A stretch of DNA of 64,000 nucleotides from Coccinella septempunctata (taxonomy: Eukaryota; Arthropoda; Insecta; Coleoptera; Coccinellidae): assembly GCF_907165205.1 (NCBI RefSeq), contig NC_058198.1:5867001-5931000 (forward strand), in the 5' to 3' direction. The position numbers and the translations under genes were made by a program. The notes below the pieces were generated by a model, which did not search any database, was not told the DNA's origin, and was given only the letters and a program-made list of their open reading frames with translations. Shown in pieces: positions 14,201-28,068 of this stretch (its first letter is position 1; each line of letters begins with the position of its first letter).

Positions 14201-15237
14201 GATGGCACCGACACTGATTTAGAATTTCGTCGAATCAAGTTTAATTCAATAAGCGTGGATTTATTGAATCATCGACGCACTTTTCGAATAAATGCGGGCG
14301 TATATTGAACGCAACTCTTCGCTGAGACTGTCTTACAATCGGGTCGAAGACGAGTGAGCTGACTTAAAGTTCTCGCGCTGGAACCGACGTCGCAAGACAG
14401 TGCTTTACCGTCTCAGCGCTGTTAACTTTACATTTGACTTAAGTCATTACTGACTTGCGTACCTTCTTGGATTCAAATCTTTGTGCGTCAATCTGTTTCC
14501 CGCCTTGCCCGACCAATTATCTTTTCCCGTCCTGTCGCACAGATGTTCCCGGAGGGAAGGAAGATCGCAAATTCGAAAATCAACACCGGATGTTTCGCAT
14601 CCGAAAAACCTGACTCTCCGGCAACGTGAATCTGGCAATATCCACCACCCCCCGTTGAAAAAACAATTTCGGTTCCGTTTCCCAAACATGTGATTGCCAT
14701 AAATTCCATTATGTAGGTACTAGGGATGAACGAGTCCTTGGTACTCGAGAGTGACTTGTAGGTACGCCGGCCAAATCGCCCTGCCACAACCGGAAACATA
14801 GTACTACAATTTTATACATTTTTATTACAATTTATTACACCAAATCCGAATTTTATTACACTTGCCACTTCCGAGTAATAACTGTTTTATCTAAAGCTAC
14901 ACCACCAACTTGTAATTGTTGTAGTAGTAGTAACTACTATTATCATAATTGAATATTTTATTGCACCAGATCGACTGACGTTGAAGGCTTGCAACACCTT
15001 GTATTATCTAATATTTTTGATGTCCCAAAGGCGATTTCAGTGGGGAGGGGGCTGAAATTTCGACCGATACATCATTCGCTTCGTGTATTCGAAAAACTAC
15101 GTTTATCCGAGTTGAATAAACTACTCCACATGACTTAAATTTCAAAAAAATAGAGTTAAAATAAGATGTGAAGAAAATTCATATTAATATGATTTCAAGT
15201 TGCAAATTAATTTTAGCCTGTAGGTCTGCAGCGTATA
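8237..15237. other. Long non-coding stretch
   Basis: I see no supported gene. Reading frames are under 105 codons and are not coding-like. Two locally GC- and CG-richer patches stand out from the AT-rich background: about 8460-8740 and about 14270-14800. They could be promoters, untranslated first exons or old repeats. A short inverted repeat (TGGACT/AGTCCA) lies at about 13496-13526. Confidence 0.5.
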
Positions 15238-15260
15238 CAGGGTGGTTAAGAAAAGTCGAG
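15238..15260. repeat. Tc1-like element terminal sequence
   Basis: CAGGGTGGTTAAG begins at 15238, straight after a TA dinucleotide (15236-15237), the target-site hallmark of Tc1/mariner elements. It faces the 3' end of the decayed transposase 50 bp away, so it is probably one terminal inverted repeat. I found no matching copy beyond the transposase start (searched by eye to about 17.8 kb), so the other end is probably lost or diverged. Confidence 0.55.
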
Positions 15261-15308
15261 TAAAATAACGAAATTTTATTCCCAGAGAATTCAAGCATTT
15301 TAAGACTA

Positions 15309-16317
15309 TCAATACAATGTATGGCCTCCACGGGTATCGATAACAGCTTGACATCTTCTTTGCATACAACACACGAGGTTGTTGAACATTTCTTGAGGAA
15401 TTTGGTTCCATAAACGGGGCAGAAGCTCTCTCAGATCATTTTAGGATTCTGGGGTAGGTTGATGATTATCTAATCTTCTTTGGAGCATATCCCAAGGATG
15501 TTCTATGCAATTCAAATCTGCTGAGTGCGGAGTTATTGATAAATGTGGAATACCAGCTCCTCGCGCGCATTCTCAACTATGGCTGCACGGTGCGGTCTAG
15601 CGTTATCGACTAGAAATTGAAAAGTTTCACCAACAGCAGCGTGGAAATTTGGCACAACATTGTCAATGACATGCTCCCTATAGTGTGAGGCGGTCATATT
15701 CCCAGGACAAATGTGTAGATCTGTGCGTCCGTTGAAACAAATCCCGGCCCATACCATAACACTACCCCCTCGGAATGGATGGACTTCTTGGACATTGCGA
15801 CGATTACGGGGTATGCGTGAGATTGTCCATACCCTTATTCTTCGAGAATCTGAAAATCGTCCATATCTGGATTCATCAGTGAAAAGGACACTACGCCATT
15901 GATATGTTGCCTTGCCCATTCCAGTCTTTGACGCTCATGGTCACGTGTTAATGGAACTCCTCTTAATGGACGTCTAGAACCTAGATTCACCCCTCTCAAA
16001 CGTCGTCTGATGGTTTCGATGGAAACTTGGACCCCATCTGCATTTTGAAGAGTATTCCGTAGCATTCTACAGGTAGATGTAGGGTTTCTTCTCGCCGAAA
16101 CGGTGATGAAACGATCCTGAGCAGGTGTTGTTTTTCATCGCCCACTAAGCCTTGGTCTCTCCAACACGGAACCTGTCTCCCAGAACCTATTCCAAAGTCG
16201 AGATATCACACTTTGGCTGACTTGGAGCCTTTCCGCTGCAACAACCTGAGTTAGGCCACCCTGTAGCATTCCGATAGCCCTATTAGCCTCAGCGTTTCTT
16301 AATTTACGTCTTGGCAT
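15309..16317 (-). pseudogene. Inactive Tc1-family (DD34E) transposase
   Basis: This was a cut-and-paste DNA transposase of about 336 codons starting at ATG 16315-16317. Its N-terminal helix-turn-helix part begins MPRRKLRNAEANRAIGML and includes QVSQSVISRLWNRF. The catalytic core shows VLFTDESRYGRF (first Asp), FLVDNARPHRA (second Asp) and CIEHPWD (Glu). There are 34 residues between the second Asp and the Glu, which defines the Tc1 group. It ends in RGGHTLY followed by TGA at 15309-15311. It is broken by a TGA at 16135-16137, a frameshift near 15900, another near 15553 and a TAA near 15447, so it cannot make active enzyme. One terminal repeat is present at 15238. Family and DD34E spacing are clear from the motifs. 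Confidence 0.9.
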
Positions 16318-18029
16318 TTTCAGAAAACTCGTTTCAAATCGAAGCCGTTGATAAACTGACTTCATTTCAAAATAAGAACATTCATGAAGCATATGCAAAG
16401 AACCAAACTTAAAAAAAAAGGCGACCAGATTGACGAAATGTCTCATACTGATATTTATTGGATCGATTCAAGTTGTTATTAAGTTTTAAAGGATCTAACA
16501 ATGATTTTCTCGAAGATTACATACTTTTAAAAAACGATTGAATACGATATCCCTTACTCTTGTGGAGCTGTTTATATCTTATTACTGAACCGCCTGATAT
16601 TAATCATAATCCCATAATGAGATAGTAAAATGCACTTACTCAATTCTGAAATGAAAATAATTGATATAGTCTCCAACCTGACTAAACCCACTCGGAAATT
16701 ATTCGAATATGAATAAATAGATAATTAAGTTCTGTGCAACAAAACATTTTATCTGACAAGAAGATTCTCGACAAAAATTAGAAAGGATAAATACCCACAC
16801 ATAAAATGTTGATTGCAGAAAACATACTCGAATATTACATAATGGCAATATAATAATTTTAGAGTCATCAACTAACATCTCGATATTGTTAAATATCAAT
16901 AAGAATTTGCATGTAACAAACGAAACAAAACTCATGATTTCTGCTAGCGAAGTATTAGCATAAATGAGTCAGTTGAGGATTGATTTCCTTTTGTCCCACT
17001 GAACATTCAAGCTCTGTATTGTTCGATTCTAGTTTTCTAGTTCTCGATGAAGAAACTTATATTAGTATAATGGTTTTCTCATTTCGAACACTCTTCGAGT
17101 TATCAGTCGCCATTTCTTCAATTATATGCTTACATTGAATGAAAAGAGCCAACAAAAGATGTCTATTTGACATGTCCAAGTGAGTTGTAGGTATCACATA
17201 CATCACATATATTTTCTACACATTGATTGTTACTGATAGAGCAGGCAATGCTGGTGGTGAATCTTGGTTCATTTACTAGAAGGTAAATAATGGAAATATT
17301 CTTTAACGTGCACAGCAATGGATGAGAAAAAAAGTACCTTTCTGATCTCCAAATTAAGACTAAATTCCTTTCATTTCTTTTTGGGCTCATAAATCAAAAA
17401 TATTTTTATTCAATTTTATCCCATTATGAAATGGGGGATGAAACGATGAACCGTTCTTTCAATTTCGGCTCATATACCTACCCCATTCCACTTGAGACAC
17501 TGTTTCTCAAAGCTCCAAGGTACGCCATCAGGAGAGGAAGAATCTGGAGTCCTTATGCCCCCGATGGAAATTGGCTGCGTGGCAATTATCAAGGCATAAC
17601 GCACTTTATGTTAGAATTTCATGCCGCCATAAGATCTATGCCTAACGACATTAAAATACGATTTAATTCACATCCGTTAATGCGTGGGAGGTTTAACACT
17701 GAAACGAATCGATCCCGGAGAAAAACTTGGGATATTCCTTCTTTCAGCACCAAATGCTGATGTTGACTCCGTAAACGTCATGTTCCCATTAAAACAGTCT
17801 GCGCCTTAAAATATACACAATGTCTGATTTTTAGACCAGGGGGCAAATAGGTCGTTTTAGAGGAGGTTTAGTCCATTTTTGCACACAGGATGGGCATAAT
17901 TCGATGGGATTGAATGGCAGTTTGGAAACTATAAGTGAAAACTCAATTTCGGCTCTTTAAATTGGTGTTTCTCTATCTCGTAAAGTCTTGGTAATGTCGG
18001 AAAACAAATGTTACATTCTAATGTCCCAT
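16318..18029. other. Stretch with one unexplained reading frame
   Basis: The part just above 16318 is probably the 5' leader of the Tc1 element. The plus frame 17431-17760 is open for 109 codons, starts with ATG and has a reasonably balanced composition (for example APDGNWLRGNYQGITHF). I do not recognise it, and no splice or promoter context supports it. Everything else is AT-rich non-coding DNA. Confidence 0.4.
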
Positions 18030-18135
18030 TTTTATGTATAATTCAGTGGAGTAGTGGAAGATTTTTTCAGTCCACCACTTCATGAAGGGGTGGACTTAAA
18101 TAATCTTCGACTATGCCACTGAATTCTACATGAAA
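18030..18135. repeat. 106-bp fold-back (imperfect palindrome)
   Basis: The stretch can fold on itself around the palindrome CTTCATGAAG (18078-18087). Pairing outward from that centre gives a nearly continuous stem to 18030/18135 with only a few mismatches, including the blocks TCCACC/GGTGGA, GAAGATT/AATCTTC and AATTCAGTGG/CCACTGAATT. It has almost no loop, unlike a typical microRNA precursor, so a small fold-back or MITE-type element is more likely. No target duplication was identified with confidence. Confidence 0.7.
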
Positions 18136-21100
18136 TAGTGGCTGTAAAATCTTATACTTGTTTTCGAAATTACGAGATAGAGGCAACAATTACAACAATG
18201 TTTTCACTTAAAATTCGAAACCAAAGAAGATATAAGCCCTCTACGCATATATTACCTATTCATCATGTGACATATCATTGTCATCATAATTTCTGTTCTC
18301 TTGAAAAAACAGCGTCTTGCCGACTCATTCTTTGAAACGAAAACGTTATTGTTTCGCTCAAAGGTCTGAATTTTGAGCCTACAATGGACTCAAACGATTA
18401 AGCTTCACTCATCGATGAGGAATTCATCAGATATAGAAGGGGTTGATGAGACAATTAGCCAATTTGTTGAATGCGCTTCCGAAGACTGACATTAATCAGT
18501 CGATCAATGCAAGTGACTTTAAGTTATGTAACACCAGCTTCCCAGAGGAAATCGCAAAAATTTACATAGAATCGATCATCCGAATGGAATCATTAATGAA
18601 GACCATCTCTCTTCGGTTCAACTTCTTCAAGAAGCCGGGGACGAGGCGTTATGGCACGTTGAAAATTAATGAAGACATTTATTTTCTCCTTGCCCAAACG
18701 GCGCGACCTTTGCATAAGTACCATATAGTATGGTGAACTTTTCGAATTATTCGAAAAAACAAGCATGTACGATGCCGTAGTATCCGGTATCGATTTATTA
18801 AAGATGCAGTGAATAACTTCAAGAGAGCCTACCTGAAAATTATATTCAATTTATTGACGAATCCCACATACAAAACGCCCAAGTACGTTCAACCTGTTAT
18901 GCGCCCATTTATGAGGGAATTTTGTAATATAAGCACGTTGCCTCCGATTGAGAATTTGCAGCCCACCTAGGCACATAAAAACGTCAATTTTTTTTTCTCG
19001 TCATTTCTGGATACTCTACTCAGATGAAATAAAATTGGAATAAAGAATAGAAGGACAAATGCAAATCACTCCGCTTCGACTGTTGAAGGAGAAGAGTGCT
19101 TCTATCTTTAAACCACCCTGATCGAGACTAGAATCTAAAACTACGAGTACGATAGGGAAAAGGACATACAGGGTGATTCTGATGCAGAGAATTGGAAAAG
19201 AAGAGGTTTCTCTCGCATGATTCTTTGTTGAATTCAGGAGCGCCTAGGAGCTAGTTGAACGAGTTATGATTTTGAGGAAAAATGAGAATTGTTGAGGTTT
19301 CCAAGAATTTATTCGTCAGTGTGATCTGAACGTTAAATTCTCATGAAATTTATTGTAGAGCAGGACCCATCTCCAGGCCAGTCGGACTTCCACTTGACTG
19401 TTATGTAATTTTTTCCGTAAAAAACATTGAAATGCAATTTTTAGCGATGCCTCTATGTAAATGTCCCATCTCATATTGATGCATACTGTACTCATTTATT
19501 GTTATGGTGCCGTTTTCAGAATTACCTTGAATAATGCAGGCACTGCGAATTCCACCTCTCTCTGAAAATATTTTTCCATGAAAAATTACAGATCACAGGA
19601 TACAATTTTTAATTGATACAATTTCGAATCGAACGAGTCGTACTTGGATTTGCTGAATCCAGAATGTTTTTGAACCTTTCATTATTGACGCCCTGGCCAT
19701 GGGACAAAAACGAATTGATTTCAGCAAATATTAATTTTGGTTCACTGAACTCCTGCGGGGTGCACTCAGAAAACACCTTTACTTGGAGGTATCATAACAG
19801 GAAGAAATCCAAGATCCAGATTTTCGTGCAGTTGTAAGAATACAATAACAGAAAACATAGTCGTTAATGAGATAACTTTTATCATTAAGTTTATTTAGGC
19901 ACAATGTAATCCGCGTTCATTAGTCATGATCCAAGGGCTGGAAGGTTCAGTTTCACTCGAACGATTTTTTTTAATTAATATCATTAAACTGCCCATACTG
20001 TCCGTCACTCAACATTTCCGATTAAAAGAGAGTGAAGCGATGAATTTTCATGAGATAGAGTGTTTAAAACACATAAAGTGTATACAGTTATGGTATGCAT
20101 TGTTTTGTTTCTTGATAAATAAGTACCTTCTTTGATATTTGTCGAGCATTCTTTTTTGAACAGTCACTGGAATTATTTCCGATAGTGTCCCAATAATAAA
20201 AGCCTGAAGGTCGAGTAGTTAGATTGAGTGACTGATTAATGTGTACATTAGACGGTATCAATCTTTGCTGTGCATTAAAAGCAGATATACTGCGACATAC
20301 TCGGACAAACAATGGGCCACATGTGCTTTTAGGTGACCTCATAAAATTATTTGACATTGCAAGTACGTAGTTACCTACAACGGATAAAAAGCTCCAGGAA
20401 TTCGAAAAATTCAGACCTAATGTATAATACCCAGAGGCACTTGATATCAGTTTGGTTCTCCAATAGATTCACGATTCACTTTATGTTTTTTCAACGACAT
20501 GCAACTTTTGAACATTGTCAATGTTTGTTTAATTGATTTAGATTTGTGTGAAACTAGCAGGTTGCAATCTGGTAAAACCGGAATGTATCACAATAATCAT
20601 CATGGCTTTCATTCATTGAGGACTAAATAGTTACCTATTTGAAAATTTGATTGAACAAAGTCAGTCCAGGCTTTTTCTAAGAATTTATCATCAACAGAAA
20701 GGTAAAATGAATTGAAAGAGGTGAAAGAGAAATTGTTAATTTTCACATTAGCTTTTATCTTGGCTTATGCGCGAATAAAAAGATTAGGTAATAGACAAGT
20801 AAATGAATGAATAATGAATGGTTCTTACAAATTTGTTAATTACAGTTTGTGATTAGTTCCGAGATTGAGAAAAATTTAATTTCCAAAACAGATTGGTTGA
20901 AGCTGTCCTATAAATTGAAGATAAATCAGGGGATTTCCACACATTGCCCGCCCTTGCATACATATAAACGACAGCCACCTACCTTCCGTTCAGGAAGTGT
21001 GGTTATGTTTTATCAAGATACAACAATCCGCTGTTATAATTTCCTCACGTTGCATGACATAATAAGGATCAACATCTCATATTTAGCGCGGACAGGGATT

Positions 21101-24100
21101 TTTCACATCCCTGCCAAGGAAACACCAGGCTCAGCTTCCGTTTCCGGCCCACATTATTTTTGGAACTACATTATACTATTTTATTCCTGTATTCTTCTCG
21201 AGGACCATCTACCTTTCATTATGGATACTCCACTGTGTCTGATATGTTTTTTCTTTTACGTCCGGTTACAACTTACTTTCTGAAGTAGTAAGATTAATTT
21301 ATTATTCCTGAAATAAGCTTTGAGTTACGGCCCCGGTTTATTTTCAGTGTTTTTCGCTTCCTGTAAGCTTTGATACCTACTCATATTTATTGCCATTATT
21401 GGAAATCCGATACCGATATCACAGTGGGTTATTTGAGTGAGATGATTTATTATTCCAGTATGCATCAAGTAAATAAATATAGGGTAACTAGATCCCATTC
21501 ATGGGAAGGTAGTTGAACAGGAAAAGACAATCGTATATATGAACAACGGTTCATTTTGTTCCCAGCAAGTTTTTTGGTACTACCTTGCTGCAGACAGAGT
21601 TATGTATATTTGGCACTCTCAAGCTGACCTCTCAATAGATATTGGAGCTAGAGTAGTAGTAGACTACAAATAGAATAATGAAGGACATTAGTTGTTCTCT
21701 GACTAGAATGAAATTTATCTCGTAGAGCTTGTTATAGGCTGAAACCTTACAGTGCATGGCAGCTCAAATTAGGTAAATCTCTGATCTCGGAATCTAGTCT
21801 TTCTGAAGTTTGGCCAATTTCGCATTCTATCGAACCCATATATCTGTGCACAACTGTAGATAAGGTAAAAAAACGAATTTGAACCAGTTTATTATCGCGT
21901 GCAAAGCATTTGCTTTCCTCGTTCAGTGTCTTATCACACATCCTTCACTCTCCAGAAACATATGTTTGGTCGACGTCCTTCACATAGTATCTGTGCCTCT
22001 TGAAATTATCGATACTCTCATCATTTCAGTGAGATTCCTCCTCGATCTTCATTGCATCGAAATCCTTCACCGTCCATTAAATAACATATTTTGTTATCCG
22101 GCGCAGATAACAGATGTTCAACAGCGTCTTCCTACTGAAATCTTAAATCTCACCGCCGCTGTGTGCCGTTCCCCGGGGCAGGTGGTTAATAATAAAATTT
22201 GGCCCTTTGTCGCCTTCCAGATAAACGAACAGAGAACGTATCAGGGAGCACAGGAAGTGTGTCTGCGACATCGGATCTTCGAGGTATATTTATCCACGGA
22301 GTTACGGGCAACTACACTTTGATTTATGCCATGAAATTCACGATGATGACTGACTATAAACCTGAAATTGATGGATTCGATACGTATCCCTTTGTTATGG
22401 GCCTTTCGCAGTCGAATATCGCAATGGAAAATTACCAACCGACCGTGACTATTTTCGCGAGGTGCTGAAAAAAGTTGTTTCTGCTTCTCCTTCCAATGAA
22501 GTTTTCTCTATCCTGCTGCTTGCATTCTTACCAATATCTACAACAATAAAGATCTGATCGGGTGGAAAACCAGTACTTTGCTTTTCTTTTCATCAAAATT
22601 TTTCCATCAGTACCTATTTACTGAATTTTATCGCAAAAAAATGTCTATTACAAGTCCGCAGCTCTCGTTCTTCGGAAAATAAAGTGTTTACGGCTCGACA
22701 GTTCGAATATTAGAGACATTGGAAAAAAATGCAACTCACCAGAAGCGTTGAACTACTGAAGGGACAATTATACCGTTTTTTTCAGGGCCTCGAAGACAGT
22801 GGGGTCTCTAAGATAAACTTATGTGGTCATATATAGCAACTGATTCAAATTCGTCTCATTTAGATCCAATGATAATAGCTTTTAGCTATTTCACACCTCA
22901 TTTCGGCATCGCATATTTCATGTGACATCAAAATAAGGGCACACAGAAATAGTTGAAAGATTGCGATCACTTTTGTTGATTATTTATACCTCTGTAAGTT
23001 CTTACGAAACGTTCATTAGGCTTAACGCGTTATTTCCATTATTTAGTATTATTCGATGCGAGACTTCATACTTTTTTATGCTACATATTGGACGAGCTTG
23101 TATCAATGGGTTGTTCCCTGTTGATCTAATTTCAGTACTTATCTTATTATTGGTGTTGGTAAAGGTATCTATAGTTTGTTTGGTTTCCTCAATATGATGA
23201 TTTATTTCACGAATACATTGTTCCCCGTTTGTAATAACGTTAAAAAAACAGTTCATTATGGATTCAAAAGTGAATATAGATGCGACCAATTTTACCAGTC
23301 AAAAATTCATAGAATTCATTTTACAATCAAAAATAATTTTCCTCCATACGCTGGTATGGCTCCTAAAATCAACAGTTTCGGTTTTAACTAATTCTCATAG
23401 TACCTATAAACGGAAAAACAGTTATACTAAAGTTCATCCGCAATGCTTGTAAATAAGTTCGCCTTGTACGTATTATCCAATATATCCAATCCATACGGAA
23501 AAAATTCATTTATACGTTGTAGGTGTACGAGTACCAACTGGGAATAAACGATTAGGCTGTATAAAGATTTCCGCACCTCATTCTAAGTGCTGATCGCCTT
23601 GTAAACTAATTCATCATGTGAATACGTGATTACTTATGACAAAAATAATGTTTAGTGGAAACAATAAACAGTTGTCACTCAACCTCGTAAGAGTATGAAT
23701 CCATTCACTCATTTGAGATTGAAAATTCACTCTGCAACTTCCACACCTTATTTCCGAAATATTATGATATATCTATAAATCGCATCGTGAGGAAGAATCT
23801 AACTAGTATTACCCTTGCCAGTTGTTCGATACCATATTCCAGTATCTTACAAACATTACACAAACGACTGATGATCAACATCGTCAGAGAGTAGAAGTTG
23901 GTTATAACGCGTTTTTCTACTTTTATATCATAAATCATTTGAATAATGCGCCGATCAACATTTAGGCTTAGAAAGAGTCTTTTCTGGCAACAGTTCTGTA
24001 TGGAAGTTATTAGAAATATTCTTTTATTTTCCGAATAATCGACATTATTGACGATAAAACAGTTTCTTTTATTATTCTGCGTTATCTTATGTGAGTTGTA

Positions 24101-27100
24101 ATCATTTCTACTGAAAATACTTACCTTATTTATCCACCTGATGATTTACTCCCAATATAATTCGAAAAAATTTGTTATTCATTTGCACATCTAGTGCATT
24201 CTCATATCCACATATAAGGGAGTCACTAGTTTTTTGAAAATTATATTATCATCAATAAAACTTTCAACGAGTGTGCTCAATATTTGCCAATTGAAGTTAG
24301 GCAAAAATTTTAATTGTTAGGAGAAAAAAAAAGGAATTTTGAAGAGCTTTTTTTTTAAAGTTTCAGAAGCTTATGAATAAGAGGGATGGGTTTAAAATGA
24401 ACAGAAACACATAAATTAATAATAAATTTATAAGAAACAATATTAAAAATTACTATGGTATTTTTGAATTGGTTCAAATATTTGGAAAATGATCCAATAC
24501 TAGTAAATGGAATAGATCATTACACAATATGATAAAAAACAATTTCTATAATATATCTATAAATTCTTATCAGTTTCTTTTCAATTTAAATATAATAAAT
24601 TCATTCAAATGAAAAAATCAAATCGTATAAAAACAAAATAAAATAAAACAACGTTTAAAGAATTTTAGATGCAAATGAATATGTACAGGCAATAGCAGAT
24701 CACAGAAAAGGGTGCCACAAAGATAAAATTATCACTACCAATGATGACTCATAGATTTTCTTCGCTCAAATATTACCCCAATCTAGCCTGGTACTCTTCA
24801 TTAAGAATTATTTGAATGTGGGAGCAAGGTCCTTTAATATATACTTTTTGTTGTTGAGGATATAGTGAAAATTTATGAGCAAATCAAACAATCTTTCTTA
24901 TTGAGTTCCTCTTATTTCAAAATCTCAATCATAAAATTATATAAAAAAAAATATATAAATATATACATCTATTTCTACAAAATATGGAATACAATTTGCA
25001 GTGGAATAATATGGAAAATTGAGACACCTTAATGATTCTGTACATTTCTGAATCCCACAATAAATATACAACTGAGCAAAAGTAATGATTATACTCTATA
25101 AAATTTGTTCAAATAAACAGGTACTAATTGCCCTATAAGTTTCAAAACAATATTTCACTTCACTAAGTAGATGGAATACTGATGGATATAGAAAAGGTTT
25201 CAATAGGGACGTATTACACTACTACATATCCCTCCTGATCCCGTCCTTATGTAACTAAACTTGGTGATAAAAAAATTCCGCTTGATATAAACATTTTGAC
25301 AATGCTGAATGCTCCAAGTTCCAAAACAAATCTAAAACAATGTAGATCATCTAAATGATCGTCAACCACTGAATCCTTTCAATAAAACCAAATGGTTAGA
25401 AAACTTTCATTTATTTTCATAACATATCGTTTATACAACGAAAATATACAAATGTTGAGTATGTATGTACGTACGTACAGCGTGAGTTTTCGACAAGTAA
25501 GATATTTTAACTGTCTCTCTATAAATATGGTAAGATCCATTCAAACTTAAATCATTCGTGAAATTTCGTTTGTTAACGTTGGTACCGAGTAGAAACTTCA
25601 GATGAAATGTAATCAATTTGTGTGTAGAATACTGAAATCATAAATATTTCCATCAAGTATCGGCCATATCAATCTAATACATGTAATAACAAGCAAATGG
25701 TATTGATTCATTGATTTTTCATCTTTCTTCAAATAAAATTATAAAAAATTCCTATAAAATCGGTTTGAATAACATTCGACACTATTCAAACAACAAAATT
25801 CTGTCAGTATCTCATCATTTTATGTTTATTTTCAGCTACACCACCGAGTCTACAAAGAAATGGGTAAGTGGTTCTTCAACTTTGATATCATTTTTACTAA
25901 TGGTGCAGAATTGAGATAAAAGTGCTGACAATTTGTTAAAACATCTACATATTTAAAATTCACACTGTACAATCCATTATTTGGTCATAATATTGCTTTA
26001 AATCGATCAAAACTTGGGACATTCTGACATTTCCACACGCAAATACACTTATATTTGAATTAACGTTCGACCCTAACATCACCATTAGCTGTCTTTCGTG
26101 AGCTTAAAGATTACTTAAAGTAATAAGGCTTAATCAAATACAGGCTGCTCTAAACTCAACACTCCATATCTTCTGTTGGGAAGAAATTATTGCACCTAAA
26201 ATTGGAGATATTCATATAAAATAAAACATAATAATAAATTCAATCGATTGGGGTATCTCAAAATAGACATCTAAAATAGACTTGACACAGAGAAGATTGA
26301 AATGTAGAGTCTGGAACAATCTACAAGTCATATTGCACAAATCTGCTGATCAATTCGACACTAAATAAAGGCCACAGTCTCTCAACACCAAGTGCACAAC
26401 CCATATGGCAAAATAAAATCTTTGCAGTATCGAATTGGTAAAATATTTTCATCTGTGACACTCTCGTTAGTCTGCCTTTCGAGAAGCTGATCACAGTAAA
26501 CCACAAACTAAATAATATATATTTATCATAAATCAGTGCATTATTTATCTGAACATGCGACAGAACATTGATATAATGTTAGGCCACTCCCCCGAAAAAA
26601 CGTTCAATGGAAAATTTGGACAGCAATTCGTTTTAGGCAAGAAATAAAAAATAAATAAATTCATCGCGACCAAAACTTATGAGTAATGCTATACCTCTGA
26701 AAGAAGCTCAGCGATAACTGCACTGAATGGACGGAATGAACAAAAAGGAAGGCGAATAAAAAAATATAGCTATAATATCAGGGTATGCACAAACTATTTG
26801 GCCAATAACGAAACTTAGCGCAAATTTATTGCTGCCCAACATATTCGTGAGAATTTGAGGCCTTTCCCAACCTCTTTCTGATTCCAACAATCGGAGAATA
26901 AACCTAAATCAAAATTATCCGCTTATTCGGTATCACTAATACGGTTTTTTACTTCTCTATTATCACTTTATGGCAACTCACATAATCCTTTCAGTAGAGC
27001 AATTGAGATTCCCTAGGGCCTAGGGAAATACTGATAATACAAGTTTCTATTCTAAAATCTAGGACAATATAATCAATCTATCACGGAAAATCATCACTCA

Positions 27101-28068
27101 CATTTCATTCCTACTAAAACATTCTTATATTCTCTACAATATCAAATAGTCATAATGGGTAAGTGTAAAAATCAATTTAGAATTCACATCAGTTCGATTG
27201 GAAGTGATTGCAACAACAATTTAGTGCCTTATAATCCTACCGATGTACCGCGCTCCCTAGATCAGAAAGAAAACTATGAGAGATTTTGAATATGATCGAC
27301 TCTCTTGCATAATTCAGACGATTTCGAGATTCCAACCTAATCGACACCCTCTCTTTAATACGCATGACTGGTATCTTCATAAAGTTATATGTACGAACTA
27401 TCATTGCTCCAAGTCAAAGAAAAAAATAGAACGAACAGTAGCAAACAAGTCAAAAAAAAGTTGATTTCTCGAATAATTCACATCGGAATCGAATGCTACT
27501 GTATAATATTTCTTGGGGTAAATCAGCACTGTCCAAAAGCTCTGATGGACCTCCCCATAACCATTAACCCCCTAAAATCCCTAAAATTATCTAGTTAATT
27601 TTTCGTTTTTACTAGAAAGTTAAGAGAATGTTGAGAGTGGCGGATGAACAACTTCAATTATTTTTCGGTTATGACTACCTATGAATGGAAAATAATGCCA
27701 TGCAAAATTATTTGCTCAAGAATGCCATGAAATTAGGTTCGGTTACAAACCCGTTATTATATTGATCTATAAATATAAAAATTATTGAGATGAATTTTGG
27801 GATATAATACCATGTAATCTTTCTAAAAAAAATCGTCATCCGAATGACGGTTGAGGTCGATAAGGTCGGGATCTCGATGCTACTGTAAACGATGGGGTGT
27901 ACCTCTCGTTTCGACTCCGACCGAGGTACCGCGGCCAAAAGTGTCAACCAACGACACAGATAAACAAGGGTAATCAAGAGGTTGAGAAAGTCACAATTTG
28001 CTGTCTCGCATTCAGGCTACTCAGCCTTGGGATCGGGCTATATATGGCGTAAACGAATTTAGACCGTG
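18136..28068. other. Long AT-rich stretch, including possible p120ctn 3' UTR at its right end
   Basis: I see no supported coding exon. Several open frames of 60-147 codons (for example plus 18443-18736, 20849-21283 and 21879-22322) match nothing known. The region 24300-27200 is very AT-rich with short homopolymers. The right end should hold the 3' UTR of p120ctn, whose stop is at 28069-28071 on the minus strand, but its poly-A site could not be fixed. A short GTAT/GTAC run is at about 25459-25478. ACAGGGTG and CACCCTG half-sites at about 19115-19176 may be remnants of transposon ends. Confidence 0.45.

Noticed and set aside
17431..17760. 109-codon plus-strand open frame
   Set aside because: Starts with ATG and looks fairly balanced, but no family, splice context or partner exon was found, so it is not called as a gene.
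18443..18736. 97-codon plus-strand open frame
   Set aside because: Some coding-like composition, but unrecognised and isolated in AT-rich DNA.
20849..22468. Open frames of 144, 147 and 89 codons
   Set aside because: Overlapping frames on both strands, odd composition (runs of F, L, I), no motif and no splice support.
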